Counted from the first letter of the stretch, positions 33,583 to 43,615 are shown. The stretch: DNA of 45,570 bases from Pseudomonadota bacterium (GCA_018816865.1 JAHIUW010000020.1:1-45570), one strand, 5' to 3'. Notes: generated by a model from the letters alone, not told the origin. Numbers and translations are program-made.

Positions 33583-33598
33583 TGGCGTGGTTCTTGCT
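33583..33598 (+). promoter_or_regulatory. Possible sigma-54 promoter inside the glycan locus
   Basis: TGGCGTGGTTCTTGCT matches 10 of 12 fixed positions of the -24/-12 consensus, with GG-N10-GC spacing. It lies in the 81-base gap before the methyltransferase gene and would start a transcript about 35 bases before its ATG. Confidence 0.45.
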
Positions 33599-33643
33599 AC
33601 CCTCCTTTCTCTTAATATTCACTCAAACAAGGTGTTGCCGAAG

Positions 33644-34414
33644 ATGTCCTCTCAGCTCCGCTTCTACAAAGACGTTGTCACAGCCAATGCGCATGGCCAG
33701 TCGGCCAAATGGTATCCTCCGGTCCTGGCCGGGGCACAGACGTTGTCTCGAAGCCTGTTCGACGCCTCCGTATATCGGGGCTGCGCTGACATTTTCGGGA
33801 AACTTTCCCCTGACGAATACGCCGACTTCATCGCCGGATTCATTGCCACGGGCGTCGAAACGCATGGCAAACACTGGCGCTATGCGGACATCTGCACGGC
33901 CCTCTTCAGCCTGAGTCGGTCCCTGTGCGTGGATTCGTATCTTGAAATCGGCGTACGGCGCGGGAGGAGCATGTCCATGGTGGCGGGGACACGCCCCCAG
34001 GCCAACATTGTGGGCTTCGACCTGTGGCTGGACAACTATGCGGGGTTGGAAAACCCTGGTCCCGACTTTGTCCGCCAGGAGATGGAACGCCTGGGATACA
34101 AGGGTGCCCTGGAGTTCATTTCCGGCAACTCCCACGAAACCGTCCCCGCCTATTTTGGGCAACACCCGGAAGCGACCTTCGATCTGATTACCGTTGACGG
34201 CGACCACAGTCCGGAAGGCGCCATGACCGATCTGCTGACCGTGCTGCCCCGGTTGCGCATCGGCGGGGCCATTGTTTTCGATGACATCGTACACCCGCAG
34301 CACACCTATCTGAAGGACGTCTGGAGACGATCCGTGTCCTCAAAAACAAACTTTTCGTCATACGAGTTCACCGACCTCGGGTACGGTGTGGCCTTCGCGA
34401 TCCGAAGGAGCTGA
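33644..34414 (+). CDS. Class I SAM-dependent methyltransferase
   Basis: A 256-residue protein with the Rossmann methyltransferase motif I YLEIGVRRGRSMSMV (about residues 102-116), the acidic second strand GFDLW, and TVDGDHSPEGAMTDL with IGGAIVFDDI, as in the cephalosporin-hydroxylase-like Methyltransf_24 group found in glycan clusters. The ATG at 33644 follows AAGGTGTTGCCGAAG; upstream frame reads poorly. Followed two bases later by the epimerase gene. It probably methylates a glycan sugar. Confidence 0.75.
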   Translation: MSSQLRFYKDVVTANAHGQSAKWYPPVLAGAQTLSRSLFDASVYRGCADIFGKLSPDEYADFIAGFIATGVETHGKHWRYADICTALFSLSRSLCVDSYLEIGVRRGRSMSMVAGTRPQANIVGFDLWLDNYAGLENPGPDFVRQEMERLGYKGALEFISGNSHETVPAYFGQHPEATFDLITVDGDHSPEGAMTDLLTVLPRLRIGGAIVFDDIVHPQHTYLKDVWRRSVSSKTNFSSYEFTDLGYGVAFAIRRS

Positions 34415-34415
34415 A

Positions 34416-35336
34416 ATGGAAACTCAGACCATCCTCGTGACCGGCGTGAACGGATTCATCGGCAGCCATGTGGCCCGCCTGCTCAGAAAGAACTGGCGGA
34501 TTCTGGGAATCGACACCAACTCCATCGACATCCACGGCACAACCGACAAATACTGCCAACTCGTTCTGCCCGATGCGGACATCGAGGGCCTGCTGCGCGC
34601 GGAAAAGCCCCTGGCCTGCCTCCATTTCGCCGGATCGGCCTCGGTGGGCCACTCCCTGGAACACCCATCTCATGATTTCCAGGCCGGTCCAGTGGCCCTG
34701 TTCCAGCTCCTTGACGCCATTAGGAAAACAACCCCCGATTGCGTGGTGCTCTTTCCTTCCAGCGCGGCAGTGTACGGGAATCCCAAGGCATTGCCCATCA
34801 CCGAGGACCACCCTTTGGCCCCCATTTCCCCTTACGGCCACCACAAACTCATCTCCGAACAGATTCTGAAGGAGTTCAGTTCGATCTACGGGCTGAACAG
34901 TGTCATCCTGCGGATCTTCTCCTGCTACGGCCCAGGCCTGAAGAAACAGCTGCTGTGGGATGTCTGCGAAAAGATCGACCAGGGCCGGTTGCAGTTGTTC
35001 GGAACAGGGGATGAAACCAGGGACTTCATCCACGTCGATGACGTGGCCCTGGCCATGGAGCACTTGCTGACTCATCAGGTCCACAACGGTGTGTTCAACC
35101 TGGCAGGAGGTGAACAAACCACCGTAAAACGGATCGTGCAACTCCTCGTGGAAGCCTCAGCCAAGCCCGGAACAACAGCCGAATTCAACCAGAATTCACG
35201 GCCCGGTGACCCCCTGCACTGGCAAGCCGACATCTCGCGCCTAGTCCAGACCGGCTTTAGGCCGCAGATCTCCTTGGAGCAGGGTGTCACCCAATACGCC
35301 GCCTGGTATACAAGGCAGATCCATGAACACAACTAG
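34416..35336 (+). CDS. NAD-dependent sugar epimerase/dehydratase
   Basis: A 306-residue extended SDR. It has the Gly-rich NAD motif VTGVNGFIGSHV (residues about 8-19), LHFAGSASV, the catalytic SSAAVYG and YGHHK (Tyr-x-x-x-Lys), and the late RDFIHVDDVA. AAGGAGCTGAA precedes the ATG. It converts a nucleotide sugar (4-epimerase or 4,6-dehydratase class), but the specificity cannot be read. Its stop lies 14 bases inside the next gene, so the two are tightly linked. Confidence 0.85.
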   Translation: METQTILVTGVNGFIGSHVARLLRKNWRILGIDTNSIDIHGTTDKYCQLVLPDADIEGLLRAEKPLACLHFAGSASVGHSLEHPSHDFQAGPVALFQLLDAIRKTTPDCVVLFPSSAAVYGNPKALPITEDHPLAPISPYGHHKLISEQILKEFSSIYGLNSVILRIFSCYGPGLKKQLLWDVCEKIDQGRLQLFGTGDETRDFIHVDDVALAMEHLLTHQVHNGVFNLAGGEQTTVKRIVQLLVEASAKPGTTAEFNQNSRPGDPLHWQADISRLVQTGFRPQISLEQGVTQYAAWYTRQIHEHN

Positions 35337-38300
35337 ATCCCCGAGGATCGGAATACCCTTCATCGCCGACTCCTGGCTGGGCGGTGTGAATTACGTCATC
35401 CATCTCTTTCTGGCGGGCCATGCCCTTCCCCAAGACCTCCGCCCCCGGCTGATCCTGGTGGTGCCTGAAAAGTTCCTCAAGGAACAGGCCGTCATCGAGC
35501 ACCAACGCATCCTGCCCCTGGCGGACAGCATCATCGCACGCACGGACAACCGGAAACTGGCCGAACAGCTTCTCGGACCTGGGGTCATTACCTGCGGCAG
35601 CGACGCAGAGCTTTTCGAACACATCGACTACCTTTTCCCCGTGCACAGCGATGTGCTCGAGGGCTGGCCCGCCGCTTCCTGGATTCCTGATTTCCAGCAC
35701 CGACGCCTGCCGCACTTTTGCCCCCGGGCCGAATTGGAAAAACGGGACGTCGTGGACCACATGGTGGCCGAGCGGGCCAGGCTCATCGTGTTCAGCAGCG
35801 AGGCCGCCCAGAGCGACTTCCGCCACTTTTTCCCGGAATCCCGGGCCATGGGCTCCATTCTGCATTTCACCACGATCCCCGAAGAGTCCTGGTACCAGGG
35901 CAATCCGGAAGAGACCCGCAGCCACTACGGCCTGCCAAAGCACTATCTGATTTGCTGCAACCAGTTCTGGATCCACAAGGACCACAAGACCCTGTTCAGC
36001 GCCATCTCGGTCATGAAACGGATGGGGCGGCCCATGCACCTAGTCTGCACAGGCCCCACGCACGACTATCGCCACAAGGGATACTTTGACGAAATCAAGG
36101 TCATGCTCAAGGTTCTGGGAATCGAGGAGCTGGTCCACATCCTGGGCCGCATCGACCGGGACGACCAGATCCAGCTGCTTCGGGGCAGTCTGGCCGTGGT
36201 GCAGCCCTCCCTTTTCGAGGGCTGGAGCACCGTGGTCGAAGACTGCCGCGTCCTGGGCAAGACCCTCTTTCTCTCGGACATCGACGTCCACCAGGAACAG
36301 GCCCCCGAACACGGCATCTACTTCAAGGCCGGCGACGCCGCGGACCTGACTCAAAAGATTCTGACCCATTCAAGGGCGCTGGGGGCCACCCAAGGCACGA
36401 CAAGAGAGGAAGAGGCGCGCCGCGACGCCTCCAAGCGCATTGGACTGTTCGGATTACAGCTCTTGCGCATCGCCAAGGAAGGCCTCAGGCTTTTCACCTC
36501 GTCGCCCGAGGCCCTGTCCAGCGCAGTCCAGGAGCCCCCGCGCCAGGAGACCCTAACTATCACGACCAGCATCGCCCCCAAGGGGATTGAGAAACAGCAG
36601 GCCGCCGTCCGCAGCTGGGTTGAACTGGGCTTTGCCGTCGAATCCCTCAATTCACCGGAGGAAATTCCCCAGGTCGCGCCACATTTCCCGGAAGTCCGCT
36701 TCGTCCCCGTGGCCCGGAACGCCAGGGAAACCTTGGGCAAGCCCTTGGTCTACCTCGATGACCTCTTCGCGCATTTCTCGGCCTCGGGCCGCTCCATCTG
36801 CGGGGTGGTCAACTCGGACATCATCCTGCGCGGCGCCGCCGACCTGACGCAGCGCCTGCGCGCCGAGGCCAAGGGCTGCTTCGTGTTCGGTTCGCGCCTG
36901 GACGTTGCCGACGAGCGCTCGACCCAGGGCAGGATGTACGACCAGGGCTTCGACTTCTTCTTCTTTGATCGCTCCGTCCTGCCCTTGTACAAACAGACAG
37001 AGTTCTGCCTTGGCGCCCCCTGGTGGGACTACTGGATCGCCTTTGTCCCCATCCTCGCAGGCATTCCCACCAAGCAGGTCCGCACGCCCACGGCCTACCA
37101 CCCGATGCATGAACTTGCCTGGTCGTGGAGCTGGTACGTCCGCCTGGCCCGGGAAGTGATTCGGGGGATCGAGATCCCCGGGCTCTCTCCGGAGATGATC
37201 CCTCTCGAAGGCTGGACCAACGAGAACCTCCAGCTGTGCCGGAACATCGCCGCCTCCGTGCTGGAACAGATACAGCGCTGCTCCCTGCCCCTGCATCTCG
37301 ACGAAGCCCAGGAAGCGGGGCGCAACGCCTTTGCCCGCTGGCCCCGGATCACCATTGTCACCCCGTCCCTCAACCAAGGCGGCTCCATCGAGAAGACCAT
37401 CCGCTCCGTGTTGGAGCAGGGGTACCCCAATCTCGAATACATCGTCATGGATGGCGGCAGCACGGACCAGAGCGTCGAGATTATCCGCAAATATGAATCG
37501 CGCATCGACCACTGGGAGAGCCAGCCGGACGGAGGCCAATCCGACGCCATCGGCAAGGGCCTTGCTTTGGCCAGCGGTGAAATCTTCAACTGGCTCAACT
37601 CCGATGACTGGCTGGAGCCCGGAGCCCTGCATCGCGTGGCCGAGGCCTGGCGGGAACACCCGCACGCGGCGGGCTGGGTGGGCGCCTGCCGGAGGATGGA
37701 CCCGGAAGGGAACGAGCTCGACGTCGTCTTTCCCAACAGCCTGGGGCGCTCCAACCTCGGCCAGAACTGGAACGGAAAGCAGATCTACCAGCCCGCGTGC
37801 TTCATCGACACCGCCCTGGCCAAGCGCTTTGGCGTGGACGCCGGGCTGGACTACTGCATGGACCAGGACCTATATTTCCAGATGTTAGAACAGGCCCCCT
37901 TCGTCTCCGGGAGAGGCGTCTGGGCCGGGGCGCTCATCCACCCCGAGGCCAAGACGACGGCCGACCGGGAGGGACTGTACCGGGAGGTCATCGAGCTCCA
38001 GCGCAGGCGGGGCTTCGCTGAAGGAGCCCAGGTGCGCGAGAATTTCTGCTTCCAGGGAGGGCTTCCCGGCTTCATCACGCCCGACGACATCAGGGCTCGC
38101 CTGAAAGACATGCACGATCCCGCCCAAGGCAATAGCTCGCACCTGAAAGGCCTGCGTGTGGCCGTGCTGAGCAACTTCCTGCCGCGCCCCGACGCTTCTG
38201 CGGCCAACCATCGTCTGCTCCAGGTCATCCGCCTGCTCCAGCAGGACGGGGCAGAGCTGGACTACTTCTACTTTTTCGAGACCAGCGAGGACGAACGCTA

Positions 38301-39255
38301 CGCGCGGGAACTCGGCCTGCCCGCCCGCAGGCTCGCGCCCTCGCCCCAGGCCGTGGTCCAGGCCTTTGGCGACACACCCCCAGACATCCTCTGGCAGAGC
38401 AATCTCTGGACGCCCGAGTTTATTGAACTCCAGACGCAAACGATGCTTGCCGTGCGCCAAGCGCACCCAGGCACGAAGATCTTCTTCGACACCATGGACC
38501 TGCACAGCCGCAAGCACATGCGCCGCCACCTGCTCTCCAAGGACCAGCAGGACCTGAAGACAGCACGCGAGTTCCTGACGCTGGAACGAGAGGCCTATCC
38601 ACGCGCGGACCGGGTCCTGGTCGTCTCCACACAAGAGCGCGAGGCCGTGCTGGCCGAAATCCCCGGTTGCGCGCCCGTCTCGGTGATTCCCAACATTCAC
38701 ACTCCCGTAATGCCGGCTGCGCCCATGCACGACCGACGGAACCTGGTCTTTCTGGGCAACTACAGTGTCAAACACAACGTCGACGCAGCGCGCAACTTCG
38801 TGAACAACATCCTGCCGCACATCCTCAAGTGCCGCGCGGACATCCGGCTGCATCTGGTTGGCCGGGACGCCGAAAGCAAGTTGGGGGATCTGCGCTCCCC
38901 GCATGTGCACCTCGTCGACTATGTCTCCGACCTGGCCGCGGCCCTGTCGCGCTACAAGGTCTTCGTCTGTCCCATGGCCTACGGAACGGGCCTGAAGGGG
39001 AAACTCGGCATGGCCGCTTCCGTTGGCCTGCCCATCGTGACGACCTCCATCGGCGCCGAAGGCTTCGGATTCACCGACGGGGTGGAGTGTTTCATTGCCG
39101 ACGACCATGAGGAGTTCGCCCTGAAGACGCTACAGGTGTACGACGACCGCGTCACCTGGAACAACTTCAGCCTGCAGGGCGTGCTCGCTGTGGCTGAGCG
39201 CTTCAGCCCCTGGGCAGTCTCGGCAAACCTCAGCGACCTGTGCAGGCAGCGGTAA
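35323..39255 (+). CDS. Four-module glycosyltransferase, 1310 residues
   Basis: A very long glycosyltransferase. Residues about 5-380 form a GT4-like GT-B module (HYLICCNQFWIHKDHKTLF, VVQPSLFEGWSTVVEDCRV). Residues about 410-625 are the orphan domain seen also at 15193-16539 (VVNSDIILRG, VFGSR, GFDFFFF). Residues about 676-860 are a GT2 module (ITIVTPSLNQGGSIEKTI, MDGGSTDQS, WLNSDDWLEPG). Residues about 940-1310 are a second GT-B module (VAVLSNFLPRPDASAANHRL, VFLGNYSVKHN, VCPMAYGTGLKGKL). It starts at ATG 35323 inside the previous gene. One chain with three or four sugar-transfer sites could build a whole repeat unit. Confidence 0.85.
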   Translation: MNTTRSPRIGIPFIADSWLGGVNYVIHLFLAGHALPQDLRPRLILVVPEKFLKEQAVIEHQRILPLADSIIARTDNRKLAEQLLGPGVITCGSDAELFEHIDYLFPVHSDVLEGWPAASWIPDFQHRRLPHFCPRAELEKRDVVDHMVAERARLIVFSSEAAQSDFRHFFPESRAMGSILHFTTIPEESWYQGNPEETRSHYGLPKHYLICCNQFWIHKDHKTLFSAISVMKRMGRPMHLVCTGPTHDYRHKGYFDEIKVMLKVLGIEELVHILGRIDRDDQIQLLRGSLAVVQPSLFEGWSTVVEDCRVLGKTLFLSDIDVHQEQAPEHGIYFKAGDAADLTQKILTHSRALGATQGTTREEEARRDASKRIGLFGLQLLRIAKEGLRLFTSSPEALSSAVQEPPRQETLTITTSIAPKGIEKQQAAVRSWVELGFAVESLNSPEEIPQVAPHFPEVRFVPVARNARETLGKPLVYLDDLFAHFSASGRSICGVVNSDIILRGAADLTQRLRAEAKGCFVFGSRLDVADERSTQGRMYDQGFDFFFFDRSVLPLYKQTEFCLGAPWWDYWIAFVPILAGIPTKQVRTPTAYHPMHELAWSWSWYVRLAREVIRGIEIPGLSPEMIPLEGWTNENLQLCRNIAASVLEQIQRCSLPLHLDEAQEAGRNAFARWPRITIVTPSLNQGGSIEKTIRSVLEQGYPNLEYIVMDGGSTDQSVEIIRKYESRIDHWESQPDGGQSDAIGKGLALASGEIFNWLNSDDWLEPGALHRVAEAWREHPHAAGWVGACRRMDPEGNELDVVFPNSLGRSNLGQNWNGKQIYQPACFIDTALAKRFGVDAGLDYCMDQDLYFQMLEQAPFVSGRGVWAGALIHPEAKTTADREGLYREVIELQRRRGFAEGAQVRENFCFQGGLPGFITPDDIRARLKDMHDPAQGNSSHLKGLRVAVLSNFLPRPDASAANHRLLQVIRLLQQDGAELDYFYFFETSEDERYARELGLPARRLAPSPQAVVQAFGDTPPDILWQSNLWTPEFIELQTQTMLAVRQAHPGTKIFFDTMDLHSRKHMRRHLLSKDQQDLKTAREFLTLEREAYPRADRVLVVSTQEREAVLAEIPGCAPVSVIPNIHTPVMPAAPMHDRRNLVFLGNYSVKHNVDAARNFVNNILPHILKCRADIRLHLVGRDAESKLGDLRSPHVHLVDYVSDLAAALSRYKVFVCPMAYGTGLKGKLGMAASVGLPIVTTSIGAEGFGFTDGVECFIADDHEEFALKTLQVYDDRVTWNNFSLQGVLAVAERFSPWAVSANLSDLCRQR

Positions 39256-39260
39256 ACGCC

Positions 39261-41183
39261 ATGCCCTCGGTCCAGCGCACATTCCCGACGAGCCCCCCCG
39301 ACCCAGAAACGCCCCTGTTTCTGGTCATGGGCGTTCCACGCTCCGGCACCACGGCCCTGGCCGACGCCCTGAACAGGCACCCGGCCATCCTCTGCGGCAT
39401 CGAACGCTTCGACTGGCCCCTGGCTCGGGCCATCTATCCCTTCGGTATCGAGGATTTCTTCAACCCCCAAGTGCCGGACACGAAATTCCACGAACGCAAC
39501 CTCGCCATTGCACAGTCCAAGACTTCCCTTGTGGCCCTGGGAAACAAAAAGCCAAGATACTACATTACCATAGCCTCCCTGCTCCAGCGGCAACCCGCCA
39601 GACTCATCTGGACCTACCGCAACCCGGCGCACACGGCGGCCTCCTGGAATGCCCGGGCCCTCAACAAGGAGGACAAGGGCTGGCAGCGGGGCATGACGGG
39701 GCTCTTCGCCTGCCTGGAATTCGTCCAGATGCTGCTGGCCTTCAGAAACCTGCCAGACCACACCGAGGCGTTGATGGTCGATTACGAGACCCTGTTCCTG
39801 GGAGACGACATGGGGGCCGTGCTGGGCTCGCTGTTCACCTTCCTGGGAGCCGAGGCCGATGCACAACTACTCTCGGACTTCGAGCGGCAGCAACAAGGCT
39901 ACGCGGACAAACTGAAGAAGAGACCACACCTGCTCGACGACTTCGAGCAGTCCTTTGTTGAGCGCCACGGACTAGGGGAATTGGACCCCCTGATGAACGG
40001 ACTGAAACTCGCCAGTCCCGGACAACTCCGCCCGCACATCGATGCCTTCCTGGAACGGCTGAACCGTTCTGATTTTCTCGATGACTGCCTGCATGCTCTC
40101 AAGCTCTACCCCGAAGCCCCGGCAGTCTCTTTTCTGCCAAGCTATCTCTCCACCCTGTTCACCAATGCCGGGGACGCGACCATCTTCGCCGCCCTGTCTG
40201 CTTCGCTCGGGGAGCGGGAGCATCGGCAGTTGGTGGATGCAATCCGGCAACAGGCAATGGGCGCGCACGCCGATGCAAAGGGTCCCACCCCGCCGGCACT
40301 GGACCTGCCCGGCCGCCTGCGCGCCATAGGCTGGGAGAACCGCGAAACCACCTATGCCGCAGCGCTGAAAACCTACTGGAGCAACCGGCCATCCCAGACA
40401 CCGGCCATCTCCGTGGTGGTCATCACCTGGAAACCGGACGAACGCGCCCTGCAGACCTTCCTCTCCCTGCAGGCCCAGCGCCAAGCCCTGCGCGATGAAG
40501 GCCGCAACATCGAAATCATCCTGGTGGACAATGGCTCCGACAACGGCTTTGCCCCGCAGCTGTATCCCCACGCAGACGCGCTCGCACGCCTGAAGTCCAA
40601 CACCGGGGCCTATTTCGCCCGCAACTTCGGCTCCGTCCTGGCCCACGCACCGCTGCTGCTTTTCCTGGAGGACGACGGCCTGCCCGAGCCCGACCTTGTG
40701 GCCGCCCATCTGCGCGAGCACGACCGCTTCGACCTGCTCATGGCCCGGGGGGTGTACCGCCCCCGCACGGACTCGCCCCTGAACCGCTATGCCGGGCACT
40801 ACTACCTGGGTGACGCCCCCTTTCCCCGCTTCTGCGACCTTGAAGGCAATGTCAGCATCCTGACAGAGGCCTTCCGCGAGGTGGGCGGCTGGGACGAGGC
40901 CATCTTCTTCGGCCACGGAGGGGTGGAGCTTTCCTGCCGCCTGTTGGCTCGATACGGCCAGCCGGAGCGGATGATCTACACACCGGGTCCTGTCCTGCAC
41001 CACGACTACAGCAGCAGCGAGGAACATCTGGCGCTCAAGCGCAAGCGCCAGGCCACGTCGAGGATCTACGTCGAGGCCAAGCACCCCGGACTCGATGCCC
41101 TTCTGGAGACCTGGCATCGGGAATTCCGGCACCTTGAGATCCAGCGGCGCTCCAGCGCAGCGGAACCAATAGCGAAGGAGTGA
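39261..41183 (+). CDS. Sulfotransferase fused to a GT2 glycosyltransferase
   Basis: A 640-residue fusion. The N-terminal 300 residues are a sulfotransferase with the 5'-phosphosulfate-binding motif FLVMGVPRSGTTALADAL and a candidate 3'-site TYRNPAHTAASWN. The C-terminal part (residues about 384-620) is a GT2 domain (SVVVITWKPDERALQTFLSL, LVDNGSDNG, FLEDDGLPEPD) with the acceptor motif GHGGVELSCRL. I start at ATG 39261, five bases after the previous stop; a GTG at 39240 is possible. It would add a sugar and a sulfate group to the same glycan. Confidence 0.82.
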   Translation: MPSVQRTFPTSPPDPETPLFLVMGVPRSGTTALADALNRHPAILCGIERFDWPLARAIYPFGIEDFFNPQVPDTKFHERNLAIAQSKTSLVALGNKKPRYYITIASLLQRQPARLIWTYRNPAHTAASWNARALNKEDKGWQRGMTGLFACLEFVQMLLAFRNLPDHTEALMVDYETLFLGDDMGAVLGSLFTFLGAEADAQLLSDFERQQQGYADKLKKRPHLLDDFEQSFVERHGLGELDPLMNGLKLASPGQLRPHIDAFLERLNRSDFLDDCLHALKLYPEAPAVSFLPSYLSTLFTNAGDATIFAALSASLGEREHRQLVDAIRQQAMGAHADAKGPTPPALDLPGRLRAIGWENRETTYAAALKTYWSNRPSQTPAISVVVITWKPDERALQTFLSLQAQRQALRDEGRNIEIILVDNGSDNGFAPQLYPHADALARLKSNTGAYFARNFGSVLAHAPLLLFLEDDGLPEPDLVAAHLREHDRFDLLMARGVYRPRTDSPLNRYAGHYYLGDAPFPRFCDLEGNVSILTEAFREVGGWDEAIFFGHGGVELSCRLLARYGQPERMIYTPGPVLHHDYSSSEEHLALKRKRQATSRIYVEAKHPGLDALLETWHREFRHLEIQRRSSAAEPIAKE

Positions 41184-41553
41184 TGCCCCGTCCGAGCCCA
41201 TGCCCGCTCCCCCTGCAAAACCGCACCCGACAATCGGAATGCAACTTGCAAAAACAATTAGGCGGCCATTAATCTTCCACCCGAGGGATGGGCCTGATCC
41301 ACTTCAACCGTACGGCCTTCGTGAACCACCCATCCGCCTCTGGTGGCTTCACGCTGCTGAAAGAGTGGACAAGCACGGAGATTTCGGATTCGCGGCCCAC
41401 GGGAACGCCCCGCGGCATGGAGAGCCTCCCAAGAAGAGGGCAGACATCAGGCCAACAAGATTGCGGCGGTTGGTGACGCTGTAGCGAAAGACGGCAATAG
41501 CTTCCAACCTCACTTTAGGGCAAACTCGACGACGAAGAGCAAAGGAAGGCTCC
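41184..41553. other. Gap before the GDP-mannose dehydratase gene
   Basis: 370 bases without a supported gene. A weak sigma-54-like site, CGGAATGCAACTTGCA (41235-41250), and a weak TTGCAA/TAATCT sigma-70 pair lie in the first 90 bases. The frames across it have no ribosome site and low-complexity products. Confidence 0.5.
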
Positions 41554-42699
41554 ATGAAAAAAGCATTGATCACGGGAGTGACGGGCCAGGACGGCGCGTA
41601 CCTCGCCGAACTCCTCCTGAACAAGGGCTACGAGGTCCACGGCGTCATCCGCCGCGCCTCGTCCTTCAATACTGACCGCATCGACCACCTGTATCAGGAC
41701 CCGCACGTCGACAACCTGCGGTTCATCCTGCACTACGGGGACCTGACCGATTCGACCAACATCATCCGAATCATGCAGGCCGTCCAGCCGGACGAAGTCT
41801 ACAATCTGGGGGCCCAGAGCCACGTCAAGGTCTCCTTCGAGACGCCCGAATACACGGCGGACACCGTGGGCATCGGCGCCCTGAGGATCCTGGAGGCCAT
41901 CCGCATCCTGGGCCTGGAAAAGAAGACCAAGTTCTATCAGGCCTCGACCTCGGAGCTCTACGGACTGGTCCAGGAGACACCCCAGACCGAAAAGACCCCT
42001 TTCTATCCGCGCTCCCCCTATGCCGTGGCCAAGCTCTACGCTTACTGGATAACGGTCAACTACCGCGAGGCGTATGGCATTTACGGCTGCAATGGCATCC
42101 TGTTCAACCATGAGTCCCCGGTGCGGGGCGAGACCTTTGTCAGCCGCAAGATCACACGCGCCCTGACCAGGATCATGCTCGGCCTGCAGCCCAAGATCTT
42201 TCTGGGCAACATGGACGCCAAACGCGACTGGGGCCACGCCAAGGACTATGTGGAGATGCAGTGGCTGATGCTACAACAGGAACAACCCAAGGACTATGTC
42301 ATCGCCACGGGCCGTCAATATTCCGTGCGCCAGCTGGTGGAGACCGCAGCCGGATTCATGGGCCTGTCCATCGACTGGCGGGGTAAAGGCGAGGCGGAGG
42401 TCGGTCTCATCGGCAACATCGACGAGGCCCGCTTCCAGGAACTGACCAGGGCCACCATCCAGGTCCGGGCGCCGAAGCCAGGCACCCCGATCATCGAGGT
42501 CGATCCGCGCTACTACCGGCCCACGGAAGTGGAGACTCTGCTCGGCGACCCCGGCAAGGCCCGCCGGGAACTTGGCTGGGAGCCCCGGATCAGCTTCGAG
42601 GACATGGTCCGCGAGATGGTCGCCTCGGACCTGATGCTCGCCGCCAAGGACAGACTCTGCCTGGACAACGGGTTTGGCACTTTTGATCACCACGAATAG
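41554..42699 (+). CDS. gmd: GDP-mannose 4,6-dehydratase
   Basis: A 381-residue extended SDR. It has [20 protein letters not shown] at the N-terminus, [24 protein letters not shown], the catalytic STSELYG and the Tyr-x-x-x-Lys in [12 protein letters not shown]. It also has the GDP-mannose dehydratase signature [19 protein letters not shown] and [17 protein letters not shown]. It makes GDP-4-keto-6-deoxymannose, the precursor of GDP-fucose, GDP-rhamnose and GDP-perosamine. No GDP-fucose synthase or aminotransferase lies nearby, so the end sugar is unknown. AAGGAAGG precedes the ATG. In NHESPVRGE the second residue after SP is usually Arg-Arg; here it is Val-Arg. Confidence 0.95.
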   Translation: MKKALITGVTGQDGAYLAELLLNKGYEVHGVIRRASSFNTDRIDHLYQDPHVDNLRFILHYGDLTDSTNIIRIMQAVQPDEVYNLGAQSHVKVSFETPEYTADTVGIGALRILEAIRILGLEKKTKFYQASTSELYGLVQETPQTEKTPFYPRSPYAVAKLYAYWITVNYREAYGIYGCNGILFNHESPVRGETFVSRKITRALTRIMLGLQPKIFLGNMDAKRDWGHAKDYVEMQWLMLQQEQPKDYVIATGRQYSVRQLVETAAGFMGLSIDWRGKGEAEVGLIGNIDEARFQELTRATIQVRAPKPGTPIIEVDPRYYRPTEVETLLGDPGKARRELGWEPRISFEDMVREMVASDLMLAAKDRLCLDNGFGTFDHHE

Positions 42700-42820
42700 G
42701 GGCTGCCAACTTGGCCGAATGGCTAGGGCCCTGGGCCACTTCGCCCTCGGTCAGGGCCACGGCCAAGCGCAACCCCGTTGCGGGCATAAGAACCCTTAAC
42801 AATTTCAGTCCATCGGATGC

Positions 42821-43567
42821 ATGATGAAAAAAGTCCTCGTGTACACGCTCCATAAAGCGGCCTCCATGTTCATCCACAAGCTGAACGCCGAAATCGCCAC
42901 ATTTTTGGGAGTCAACTCCTGCTCGATCAACGGCGACCACTTTGCGGACGAAATCAGGAGGAACAGCTGGAAAACGGTCATCGCAACCCATGACGAGTGC
43001 GCCGTTTTCGGACCCATCCGCATGGGGGAGGCACTCCCGAATCTGCCCGACGCACCAGATGAGCACTCCATCGTCTTTCACGCCAGAGACCCCAGGGACG
43101 TCATCACCTCCCTCTTCTTTTCCTCGGTCTACAGCCACCCCATCATCAAGGATGTCTTCGATCCAGGGGAGCAGCAAAGAAAACAATGGCTTGCCGACGG
43201 GATCGACAACTTCGTCCTTAGCTACACGCAGGCCTGGAAGAAGAGATACGAATCCGTCATCGAGCTGCACCGCAGCCTCTCCCGTTGCAACCTGGTCAAG
43301 TATGAGGACATGGTCCTGCACTACGACCGCTGGCTCATGCAGTATCTCATGAGCTTCAAGCACCTCGCACCGCAGGAGGACATCCGCCTCCTGTTCGCGC
43401 ACTGCCTCAACAAATTCAGAGATGAATTCAAAATCGTCCCCGAGGATGTCCATCGCCACAAAAGGAAAATGGTCCCCGGGGACTACAAGGAAAAATTGGC
43501 CCCGGAAACCATCGTGGCGTTGAACACCGCCTTTGGACCCACACTCGAGTATTTCAATTATGCCTGA
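42821..43567 (+). CDS. Sulfotransferase-like protein
   Basis: A 248-residue protein with an N-terminal VLVYTLHKAASMFIHKL, in the place of the phosphosulfate-binding loop, and the 3'-phosphate motif HARDPRDVITSLFFS, as in the Sulfotransfer_1/3 families. The usual Gly/Thr loop (PKSGTT) is replaced by HKAASM, so PAPS binding should be checked. It starts at two adjacent ATG codons (42821 or 42824). It lies between gmd and a hexapeptide acyltransferase gene, so it probably sulfates the glycan. Confidence 0.7.
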   Translation: MMKKVLVYTLHKAASMFIHKLNAEIATFLGVNSCSINGDHFADEIRRNSWKTVIATHDECAVFGPIRMGEALPNLPDAPDEHSIVFHARDPRDVITSLFFSSVYSHPIIKDVFDPGEQQRKQWLADGIDNFVLSYTQAWKKRYESVIELHRSLSRCNLVKYEDMVLHYDRWLMQYLMSFKHLAPQEDIRLLFAHCLNKFRDEFKIVPEDVHRHKRKMVPGDYKEKLAPETIVALNTAFGPTLEYFNYA

Positions 43568-43615
43568 CGGCATGACGGACAGGCCGCAGCCAACGACCAG
43601 GAAAACGGATAAACC

